From an uncultured Ruminococcus sp. (GTDB taxonomy: Bacteria; Bacillota; Clostridia; Oscillospirales; Ruminococcaceae), in NCBI GenBank assembly GCA_947177375.1, contig CAMWUF010000027.1:1-8027 (forward strand): a stretch of 8,027 bases of DNA, written 5' to 3'. Of this stretch, positions 1 to 5,445 are shown piece after piece. Position 1 is the first letter of the stretch, and every line of letters begins with the position of its first letter. The position numbers were made by a program, and so were the translations under genes. Under the pieces are notes generated by a model, which was not told the origin of the DNA, ran no database searches, and saw only the letters and a program-made list of their open reading frames with translations.

Positions 1-10
1 TACTAAATTA

Positions 11-20
11 AGGAGGTGAA
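11..20 (+). promoter_or_regulatory. Ribosome binding site of the integrase
   Basis: AAGGAGGTGA is nearly fully complementary to the 16S rRNA 3' end. It lies 6-7 bases before the ATG at 27 and fixes that start. The promoter must be upstream of the window. Confidence 0.85.
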
Positions 21-26
21 TTTTTT

Positions 27-1160
27 ATGCTATGCATAAAATGTAAAAAAGAAATTCCAAATGAAAGTGTTTATTGTTTATATTGCGGTAAGAAACAAAA
101 GAAAACAGAAAAAAAACGAACTAGAAAACGTCCTCACGGAACAGGAACAATTAGTCGTGATAATCGTCATAAAAAACCTTGGACAGCTCACGCACCATAT
201 CATAATGGCAAAAGATTATACTTAGGCAATTATGCCAGTGCAAAAGAAGCACAAATGGCAATTGATGCCTATATTCGAGATGGACATTCGCAATCACAGG
301 ATACTTTGCAAGAAGTCTATCAAGCATGGTCAGAAGTGCATTATCAACAAGTTTCCCAATCAGCAATTAATTTATATTGCTCTACTTGGAAACATTTTTC
401 TGAAATTCAACAGCTCCGTATGTGTGATATTAAAACACCAGATTTTCAGAAAATTGTCAATCAGGCAAAATCAAAATCTGCCTGTCAGATAATTAAAATC
501 CTTGCAGGATTGCTTTGCAAGTATGCGATTGAAAATGATATGATTCAGAAAAATTATGCAGATTTTATTAAAATTCCATTATTTGAAAAAAAAGAAAAAA
601 AGATTTTTTCACAGGAAGATTTGACGATTTTATGGCAAAATCAAAATGACAAACGTGTGCAAATGATATTATTTATGATTTATACTGGTCTGCGTATCGG
701 AGAATTGGCAATGCTAAAAATTTCAGATATTAATTTAGAAAATAATTATTTAATCTGTGGTGAAAAAACAAAGGCAGGAAAAAATAGAATTGTACCTTTG
801 CCTGTAAATATTCCTGAAATCACAGAATTTATCAAAAACTGGATACAACAAGCAGAGTCAGATAATTTATTAGGCTTAACCGTTTCGCAAATCAGAAATC
901 AATATTTTTATCCAGCTCTCGTGGATTTACAGCTTGTCACGCCAGTTGCTAAAAGCCATGGCAGATATGTTTTTGAATCAGAGCATTATACTCCACATAG
1001 CACAAGACATACGTTTGCGTCTATATCGGCTTCTGTAGGCATGCAACCAGAAAATCTACAAAAAATTATTGGTCATGCGAATTTTAGTACAACGGCTGAA
1101 ATTTATATTCATCAGGATATTAAAACGCTTTGTACAGAAATGGAGAAATTAAGAAAATAA
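27..1160 (+). CDS. Tyrosine recombinase/integrase with N-terminal zinc ribbon
   Basis: A 377-residue site-specific recombinase that would cut and rejoin DNA through a phosphotyrosine, as in integrative elements. Residues 1-24 form a small zinc ribbon (Cys3, Cys6, Cys17, Cys20), followed by a Lys/Arg-rich linker. Residues about 36-82 look like an AP2-type arm-binding domain (GTGTISRD, the Trp at 52, LGNYASAKEAQ). Residues about 90-185 are the helical core-binding domain. The catalytic domain follows: Arg223 in TGLRIGEL, probable Lys249 in TKAGKNR, His324 and Arg327 in HSTRH, His350 in IIGH, and nucleophile Tyr360 in AEIYIHQ. The full catalytic set is present, so it is probably active. The ATG has a strong AAGGAGGTGA site. 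No excisionase, att repeat or tRNA is visible; the element, if any, would extend upstream. Family assignment is secure; the element context is inference. Confidence 0.93.
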   Translation: MLCIKCKKEIPNESVYCLYCGKKQKKTEKKRTRKRPHGTGTISRDNRHKKPWTAHAPYHNGKRLYLGNYASAKEAQMAIDAYIRDGHSQSQDTLQEVYQAWSEVHYQQVSQSAINLYCSTWKHFSEIQQLRMCDIKTPDFQKIVNQAKSKSACQIIKILAGLLCKYAIENDMIQKNYADFIKIPLFEKKEKKIFSQEDLTILWQNQNDKRVQMILFMIYTGLRIGELAMLKISDINLENNYLICGEKTKAGKNRIVPLPVNIPEITEFIKNWIQQAESDNLLGLTVSQIRNQYFYPALVDLQLVTPVAKSHGRYVFESEHYTPHSTRHTFASISASVGMQPENLQKIIGHANFSTTAEIYIHQDIKTLCTEMEKLRK

Positions 1161-1179
1161 TTTTTGGAATCAAAATAAA

Positions 1180-1212
1180 TTTAAGCTAAGTTTAAGAATT
1201 TGTTTGTATAAT
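1180..1212 (+). promoter_or_regulatory. Promoter with TTTAAG direct repeat (putative activator box)
   Basis: TATAAT at 1207-1212 is a perfect -10 box. No good -35 is found 16-18 bases upstream. Instead, two copies of TTTAAG stand at 1180-1185 and 1191-1196, exactly 11 bases apart (one helical turn), ending 10 bases before the -10. That arrangement is the one used by OmpR/PhoB-family response regulators, which bind tandem half-sites in place of a -35. The repeat and spacing are seen directly; regulator type is inference. Confidence 0.6.
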
Positions 1213-1263
1213 AAAAATGTAATTTATGAAAATTCAAAAATTTTTTGATAAAGGAGAATTGTT

Positions 1264-3465
1264 ATGAAAAAGCATAATCGTTTTAAAGCTGGAATTATAG
1301 GCATTCTTGCAACAGCTACTATGTTTGCTATGATTCCTGCAATATCATCATCTGCAGAAGCTTTAACAGGTGATGTGAATTTAGATGGCGCTGTAGGTGT
1401 TGCAGATGTAATATTACTTCAGAAATATTTAATTGGAAAAGGAACTCTCTCAGAAGAAGCTTATCAAAATGCAAATATTATCAATGATGATGTTGTTAAT
1501 ATCTATGATTTTGTTGCATTAAAAAGAAAAGTCCTGAATGAAGGCGGTGGAAGTGTGATAACGCCAAATCCAACACCTTCTGGAAGTGAACTGGTAGAAT
1601 CTATTGTTTATCATGATTCGAGTGTGTCTCTGTATGATGCAGATGGCAATGAAATTGCAATTGAAAATGCTTCTAATGTCGTTGTGACAGATAGTACTTA
1701 TGTTACAATTACAACATCTGGTGAATATAATATCAGTGGTACTTCTGAAAATGGACAGCTCAAAGTCAATACAGATGATGATGCTGAACCAAAAGCTGCT
1801 GTTACTTTGAATTTCCAGGATTTAACACTGTCTAATGCTAGTGTCGCACCAGTTTATGTAGAAAATGTCGGCAAAGATGTGACTATTTCTGTTAAAAAAG
1901 GTACGACGAATACAATTTCTGATGGCACAACACATACAGATAGTTATACAAAAAATGACGGCGAAGTAAAAGAAATTGACGCTGCTATTTTCTCCCGTGA
2001 TGATTTGAAAATTAAGGGCAAAGGAGATTTGATTGTCAATGGTAATTATGAAAATGGCATTGTTTGTAAAAATGACTTGAAGCTCTGGAATGGTAATATC
2101 ACAGTTACAGCAGTAAACAATGGCATTAAGGGTGAAAATTCTGTTAGAGTTGGTGACCCTGATAGTCTTGTTGCCAATGGTGGTGATGGTGATTATTCTG
2201 ATTTGCATATTTCTGTTACAACAACTGCTGGTGATGGTATTAAATCTACAGAGACTGACGAAGGAAAAGGCTATGTTACTATCAATGGCGGTACAGTAGA
2301 TATTAAAGCATATTCTGACGGTATTCAGGCTGAACAAGAATTTACTATGAATGGCGGAGATGTAACAATTTATACCTATGAAGGTAGTAGTAGCTCTGGT
2401 TCTTCAAACTCCAACAATAGTGGTTGGGGCGGTTTTGGAGGTGGCATGAGTGATGGCAACTCCAATAAAACTGATGTTTCTGCTAAGGGCATTAAAGCCA
2501 TTGGTCTTTATGATGAATCTGGCGAAACTTGGCAAAGTGGTGGCAATATTACTATTAATGATGGCAATTTAGTAATAGATTCTTCTGATGATAGTATCCA
2601 TGCTGGTGGCAATATTGCATTGATTGGTGGTAATATTACACTTTCTACAGGTGATGACGGTGTACATGCTGACCATGAAATTTTAATTGGCACATCAGGT
2701 GCTGATACTTATGATGATGTAATGATTTATGTTATCAAATGCTATGAGGGCATTGAAGCACAGAAAATTTATCAATATAGTGGTTCTGCAATTATTAATT
2801 CTGATGATGATGGCTATAACGCCGCAGGTGGCTCTGATGGTTCTGGCAACTTTGGCGGAGGTCCTGGCGGTGGCTGGAATCAAGGTGGTTTCGGTGGCAG
2901 TTCTTCTAATGATTATCTCATGCAATTTGATGGCGGTTTTGCTTTAGTCAATGCACAAGATGGCGACCATGATGGATTCGATTCTAATGGCAGTATTGTT
3001 ATCAATGGTGGTTATTTAATCTCCAACGGTTCAGATGACTTTGATGCTGATGGTTCTATCACTGTCAATGGTGGTGTTTGGGCTAGCAATTGCAGTTCCA
3101 ACGGCATGGGCATGGGTGGCGGTATGTCAGCAGTCGTTTCCGCTTCTGGTTCAGTATCTGCTGACACAAGAATTTCCCTTGTAGATGCTTCTGGCAATGT
3201 GATTGTATCTTGGTTCGCTGATAAGAATGTTTCTGTATTCAAAGCTGGTGGTAATATTGATTCCAGTGTGACTTTCCAGACTGGCGGAGAAATAAGTAAT
3301 TCTACTTACTTCCAGACACTTGATGAAACACAGCTTGCGTCTTATGGCGGAACACTTACAGGCGGAACAGCTTTGACAGCTGGTTCTTCCAATGGTAATG
3401 GTGGTTTTGGTGGCAACAACGGCGGTTGGGGCAGTAGACAAAAACCAAGAAGAATTATCAGATAA
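1264..3465 (+). CDS. Secreted N-terminal dockerin protein with Cthe_2159-like beta-helix carbohydrate-binding domain
   Basis: A 733-residue extracellular protein. Residues 1-33 are a signal peptide (MKKHNRFK, hydrophobic core, cleavage after SAEA). Residues about 35-92 are a type I dockerin, the calcium-dependent module that plugs enzymes into scaffoldin cohesins: the first loop is canonical (GDVNLDGAVGVAD), the second (NIINDDVVNIYD) has Ile at a usual Asn/Asp calcium position. After a Gly/Pro/Thr linker, residues about 110-705 resemble the DUF4353/Cthe_2159 family, known from Clostridium thermocellum as a pectate-lyase-like helix that binds polygalacturonate. Repeated rung motifs support this: DGIKS 324, DGIQAE 352, DSIHAGG 443, DGVHADH 465, EGIEAQ 495, DGYNAAGG 516, DGFDSNGS 570, DDFDADGS 592. 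Gly/Trp/Phe-rich loops occur at about 387, 523 and 706, and the end is basic (SRQKPRRIIR). The ATG follows AAGGAG at 1251. Binding specificity and cellulosome membership are inferred; enzyme activity is not evident. Confidence 0.85.
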   Translation: MKKHNRFKAGIIGILATATMFAMIPAISSSAEALTGDVNLDGAVGVADVILLQKYLIGKGTLSEEAYQNANIINDDVVNIYDFVALKRKVLNEGGGSVITPNPTPSGSELVESIVYHDSSVSLYDADGNEIAIENASNVVVTDSTYVTITTSGEYNISGTSENGQLKVNTDDDAEPKAAVTLNFQDLTLSNASVAPVYVENVGKDVTISVKKGTTNTISDGTTHTDSYTKNDGEVKEIDAAIFSRDDLKIKGKGDLIVNGNYENGIVCKNDLKLWNGNITVTAVNNGIKGENSVRVGDPDSLVANGGDGDYSDLHISVTTTAGDGIKSTETDEGKGYVTINGGTVDIKAYSDGIQAEQEFTMNGGDVTIYTYEGSSSSGSSNSNNSGWGGFGGGMSDGNSNKTDVSAKGIKAIGLYDESGETWQSGGNITINDGNLVIDSSDDSIHAGGNIALIGGNITLSTGDDGVHADHEILIGTSGADTYDDVMIYVIKCYEGIEAQKIYQYSGSAIINSDDDGYNAAGGSDGSGNFGGGPGGGWNQGGFGGSSSNDYLMQFDGGFALVNAQDGDHDGFDSNGSIVINGGYLISNGSDDFDADGSITVNGGVWASNCSSNGMGMGGGMSAVVSASGSVSADTRISLVDASGNVIVSWFADKNVSVFKAGGNIDSSVTFQTGGEISNSTYFQTLDETQLASYGGTLTGGTALTAGSSNGNGGFGGNNGGWGSRQKPRRIIR

Positions 3466-3479
3466 TTTTTAATAATATA

Positions 3480-3518
3480 AAAAACCTGAGTTTGTTTTAT
3501 GAATAAATTCAGGTTTTT
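3480..3518 (+). terminator. Intrinsic terminator after the dockerin gene
   Basis: AAAAACCTGA at 3480-3489 pairs with TCAGGTTTTT at 3509-3518. Weaker pairing extends the stem inward to about 3496/3502. The right arm ends in five T. The hairpin starts 15 bases after the stop codon and ends only 8 bases before the ribosome site of the next gene. Confidence 0.75.
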
Positions 3519-3526
3519 GCAAATAA

Positions 3527-3534
3527 TGAGGTGA
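3527..3534 (+). promoter_or_regulatory. Ribosome binding site that selects a TTG start
   Basis: TGAGGTGA sits 9 bases before the TTG at 3544. The first in-frame ATG (3598) has no such site, so TTG is the likely start of the GNAT gene. Confidence 0.65.
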
Positions 3535-3543
3535 ATAGAACAT

Positions 3544-4002
3544 TTGAATATTTCTTATAAAAAATTGACGAATAAAGAACTTGCTATTTTTATCGAAATG
3601 CGAATTAATCAATTGCGTGAAGAAGGTGCAAAAGAAGATATTAATCTTGTGCCTGCATTAAGAGATTACTATCAACGTCATATGGCAGATAATACATTTA
3701 TTTCATGGATTGCTGTTGATAATGAAAATGAAAAAATAATTGCAACAAGTGGAATATCTATTGTTGAAAAACCACCTTATTTCAGTTGTTCAAATGGAAA
3801 AATAGGACTTTTGTCAAGTATGTATACAGATAAAAAATATCGAAGAAAAGGCATTGCAAAAGAATTACTTTCAAGAATCGTAAACGAAGCCAAAGAACAA
3901 GGCTGTTCTTTGATTCAGATTACTGCTTCTGATATGGGTGTTTTACTCTATCAAGATTTTGGATTTATAAAAAATAATAATTTTATGCAATATAAATTAT
4001 AA
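3544..4002 (+). CDS. GNAT-family N-acetyltransferase, TTG start
   Basis: A 152-residue cytoplasmic protein, a normal length for a single-domain GNAT enzyme that moves an acetyl group from acetyl-CoA to an amine. The acetyl-CoA pyrophosphate loop is clear at residues 99-105 (YRRKGIA, matching R/Q-x-x-G-x-G/A), preceded by the beta-4 strand and SSMYTDKKY. The helix LLSRIVNEAKEQG follows, then beta-5 (SLIQITASD) and the terminal YQDFGF element, where Tyr136 is the usual general-acid position. The acceptor substrate cannot be read from sequence. It begins right after the dockerin-gene terminator with no room for a conventional promoter between hairpin and ribosome site, so it may be expressed by read-through. 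It is followed by its own 75-base gap and a new promoter-like region. Confidence 0.85.
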   Translation: MNISYKKLTNKELAIFIEMRINQLREEGAKEDINLVPALRDYYQRHMADNTFISWIAVDNENEKIIATSGISIVEKPPYFSCSNGKIGLLSSMYTDKKYRRKGIAKELLSRIVNEAKEQGCSLIQITASDMGVLLYQDFGFIKNNNFMQYKL

Positions 4003-4036
4003 TAAATTTAAAACATATGCACTGATTTTAAATTAT

Positions 4037-4067
4037 CGCATAAATTATAATAGAATTATAATTTGCG
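4037..4067. repeat. Imperfect inverted repeat over a -10 box, possible operator
   Basis: AATTATAAT (4043-4051) and ATTATAATT (4055-4063) are perfect inverted copies around a 3-base centre. Pairing continues outward to CGCA/TGCG if a 2-base bulge is allowed. The dyad contains two TATAAT matches (4046-4051 and 4057-4062), and its right end touches the GAGGTGA ribosome site. It could be an operator or an RNA hairpin masking the ribosome site. AT-rich dyads of this size can arise by chance, hence moderate confidence. Confidence 0.45.
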
Positions 4068-4077
4068 AGGTGATAGT

Positions 4078-4299
4078 ATGGAAAAAATGTTTGCTACAGT
4101 TCTGGAAGCAAATGCAGATAGTCTTTTAGTATGTGACAAAGCAACAAATCAAGAAGTACTTGTTTTTACGAAATGTGCTTGTTGTTTTGAAGTAAATGAC
4201 AAAATTATGATTATTTATAATGGCGTTATGACAAGAAGTTTACCACCACAGATTAATGCAATTAGAATTTCTAAATTACCATTTCACAAATGTTGCTAA
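4078..4299 (+). CDS. Small Cys-rich protein of unknown function, possibly OB-like
   Basis: A 73-residue cytoplasmic protein with no signal peptide or membrane segment. The ATG at 4078 is chosen because GAGGTGA lies 4-5 bases upstream; an in-frame TTG at 4063 overlaps the dyad and has no ribosome site. Alternating hydrophobic strands (FATVLEA, SLLVCDK, EVLVFT, KIMIIYNG) and the ending SLPPQINAIRI suggest a small beta-barrel such as an OB fold. This pattern is inferred rather than matched. Six Cys (19, 33, 35, 36, 72, 73), including CACC and a terminal CC pair, are unusual for so short a cytoplasmic protein and may bind metal or respond to redox. The gene stands alone between a promoter-like region and a strong terminator. 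I recall similar hypothetical proteins in Clostridia but cannot name a family. Confidence 0.75.
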   Translation: MEKMFATVLEANADSLLVCDKATNQEVLVFTKCACCFEVNDKIMIIYNGVMTRSLPPQINAIRISKLPFHKCC

Positions 4300-4330
4300 T
4301 AGCAAAAATTTAAAAAACTAAAAATTAATA

Positions 4331-4367
4331 AAAAAAGAAACTGCCTTTTTCAGACAGTTTCTTTTTT
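4331..4367 (+). terminator. Strong intrinsic terminator between the Cys-rich gene and xre
   Basis: AAAAAAGAAACTG (4331-4343) pairs perfectly over 13 bases with CAGTTTCTTTTTT (4355-4367), loop of 11, ending in T6. It lies 31 bases after the Cys-rich gene and directly abuts the GAAAGGA ribosome site (4368-4374) of the next gene. The A-run on the left would also make it work on the minus strand. Confidence 0.85.
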
Positions 4368-4384
4368 GAAAGGAAAAATTTATT

Positions 4385-4600
4385 ATGAAATTCAAACGAA
4401 TCCGTGATTTAAGAGAAGATAACGACTTAACACAAACAGATTTGGCAAGACAATTACATTGTAGTCAGAGAACTTATAGTTATTATGAATCAGGAACGCA
4501 TAATTTGCCAATAGAAATTTTAATTAAAATTGCAGATTTTTATCATGTTTCTGTGGATTATTTGCTTGAAAGAACAAACAATAAAGAAATAAATTACTAA
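4385..4600 (+). CDS. XRE/Cro-family HTH transcriptional regulator
   Basis: A 71-residue stand-alone helix-turn-helix protein of the Cro/C1 type. RIRDLREDNDLTQTDLARQL gives helices 1-2, SQRTYSYYESG (residues 27-37) is the recognition-helix region with the typical Y/W-E-x-G ending, and IEILIKIADFYHVSVDYLL is the family's usual C-terminal helix pair. There is no effector or multimerisation domain, so it is a DNA-binding unit only, presumably a dimer. The ATG is preceded by GAAAGGA at 4368-4374. It starts 17 bases after a strong terminator with no obvious separate promoter, so expression may depend on read-through. Possible targets are the dyad at 4037-4067 or its own region (inference). Regulators of this size occur both in mobile elements and as host regulators. 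Confidence 0.9.
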   Translation: MKFKRIRDLREDNDLTQTDLARQLHCSQRTYSYYESGTHNLPIEILIKIADFYHVSVDYLLERTNNKEINY

Positions 4601-4628
4601 AATTTTATAATATGCTTAATGGAATTAA

Positions 4629-4668
4629 GATAGCACTAAAAATGCTGTTTGCTATTAAAATATTTTTT
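4629..4668 (+). terminator. Weak terminator-like hairpin after xre
   Basis: ATAGCA (4630-4635) pairs with TGCTAT (4650-4655), with a G-T pair just outside. A T6 run follows at 4663-4668. The stem is short and the T-run is about 7 bases away, so this is a tentative terminator for the regulator gene. Confidence 0.4.
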
Positions 4669-4689
4669 ATCGTAAAAATAAAATAAAAC

Positions 4690-4718
4690 TTGACAGCACA
4701 AAATAAAAATGTTATAAT
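4690..4718 (+). promoter_or_regulatory. Consensus sigma-A promoter of the four-gene operon
   Basis: TTGACA at 4690-4695, a 17-base spacer, and TATAAT at 4713-4718: both boxes are perfect. A transcript starting near 4725 would carry a very short leader before AGGAGG (4736-4741) and the ATG at 4748, so no room exists for a riboswitch. Strong housekeeping-type expression is expected. Confidence 0.9.
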
Positions 4719-4747
4719 AATCTATAAATATGATTAGGAGGTAAATT

Positions 4748-5413
4748 ATGCAATCAGTTCGTATTCAAAATTTATATGATTTGTCACATACTTTGTCAGG
4801 AGAGTATTTGCAAAAATTTATATATCCATGGGAGGCACTGACTGGAATAAAAGACATGATAATTGCACTTGGTGAGAAATTAAATCCAGAAGAATATGAC
4901 AATCCGTCTGAACATGTCTGGATTCACAAGACAGCAAAAATATTTGCAAGTGCTTATCTTGGGTCACCATGTATTATTGGTGCAAATACAGAAGTTCGTC
5001 ATTGTGCATTTATTCGTGGAAGTGCCTTAATCGGCGAAAATTGTGTTGTTGGCAATTCTGTAGAATTAAAAAACGTGATTTTGTTTGATAATGTTCAGAC
5101 ACCACATTATAATTATGTTGGTGATAGCATTTTAGGGTATTATTCTCACATGGGAGCAGGTTCTATTACTTCCAATGTAAAATCAGATAAAACACTTGTT
5201 GTGATTAAAGGCGATGGGGAAAATATAGAAACAAATCTGAAAAAAGTGGGTGCAATGTTAGGAGATTTTGTAGAGGTTGGTTGTAATAGTGTTTTAAATC
5301 CTGGTACTGTGATTGGAAGAAATTCTAATATTTATCCAACAAGTTGTGTGCGTGGCGTTGTTCCTGAAAAAAGTATCTGGAAACATGATGGCATGATTAC
5401 TGGAAAGTATTAA
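4748..5413 (+). CDS. Left-handed beta-helix transferase-like protein (GlmU C-terminal-like)
   Basis: A 221-residue cytoplasmic protein. Residues about 1-50 are a non-repetitive N-terminal segment (YDLSHTLSGEYLQKFIYPWEAL). Residues about 55-205 carry hexapeptide turns typical of left-handed parallel beta-helix acyltransferases (VWIHKTAKIFASAYLG, CIIGANTEV, ALIGENCVVG, SVLNPGTVIGRNSNIYP). The block HYNYVGDSILG at 120-130, with GAGSIT at 136-141, closely matches the acetyltransferase half of GlmU, where the equivalent His is the catalytic base. GlmU and glucose-1-phosphate thymidylyltransferase relatives have an N-terminal nucleotidyltransferase domain; it is absent here, so this is a stand-alone sugar-nucleotide acetyltransferase-like or structural protein. 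Such proteins are often labelled UDP-N-acetylglucosamine pyrophosphorylase by transfer, which the sequence does not support. First gene of the operon; the stop is 32 bases before the NADAR ATG. Substrate unknown. Confidence 0.8.
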   Translation: MQSVRIQNLYDLSHTLSGEYLQKFIYPWEALTGIKDMIIALGEKLNPEEYDNPSEHVWIHKTAKIFASAYLGSPCIIGANTEVRHCAFIRGSALIGENCVVGNSVELKNVILFDNVQTPHYNYVGDSILGYYSHMGAGSITSNVKSDKTLVVIKGDGENIETNLKKVGAMLGDFVEVGCNSVLNPGTVIGRNSNIYPTSCVRGVVPEKSIWKHDGMITGKY

Positions 5414-5426
5414 TTATTATAGATGT

Positions 5427-5443
5427 AAGGAGTGTGTGTGTGT
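5427..5443 (+). promoter_or_regulatory. Ribosome site followed by a (GT)6 run before the NADAR start
   Basis: AAGGAG (5427-5432) is followed by GT repeated six times (5432-5443), then TT and ATG at 5446. Spacing to the ATG is 13 bases, longer than usual. An in-frame GTG at 5440 lies 7 bases away, and another at 5434 only 1 base away. The ATG is preferred because family members begin near MANRP. Confidence 0.55.
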
Positions 5444-5445
5444 TT

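Noticed and set aside
151..492. Frames on both strands inside the integrase gene (151-366 minus, 232-492 plus)
   Set aside because: They overlap a complete, motif-rich recombinase and have no ribosome site.
1161..1263. Attachment site or tRNA next to the integrase
   Set aside because: No tRNA-like cloverleaf or repeated core was found after the integrase stop; the gap is taken up by the next gene's promoter and ribosome site.
1822..2337. Long minus-strand reading frame opposite the beta-helix gene, and other minus-strand frames at 2508-2693, 2695-2925, 3012-3242 and 3151-3441
   Set aside because: All lie inside the dockerin/beta-helix gene, lack ribosome sites, and have low-complexity Ile/Thr/Asn or Ser/Pro composition that mirrors the repetitive + strand.
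2280..3130. Tandem DNA repeat or CRISPR-like array in the beta-helix gene
   Set aside because: The GGTGG/GATGG recurrences follow codon-level repetition of beta-helix rungs and Gly-rich loops; there are no fixed-length spacers or identical repeats.
4063..4077. Upstream TTG start adding five residues to the Cys-rich protein
   Set aside because: It lies within the dyad and before the GAGGTGA site, which instead serves the ATG at 4078.
4606..4668. Possible small RNA gene: TATAAT at 4606-4611 followed by a hairpin and T6
   Set aside because: No -35 box is present and the hairpin is weak; it is better explained as the end of the xre transcript.
4748..5413. Bifunctional GlmU
   Set aside because: The N-terminal pyrophosphorylase domain with its nucleotide-binding signature is missing and the protein is about half the length.
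5434..5445. GTG starts at 5434 and 5440 for the NADAR gene
   Set aside because: 5434 is one base from the ribosome site; 5440 has good spacing but family members begin at the MANRP position, so ATG 5446 is preferred. GTG 5440 remains possible.
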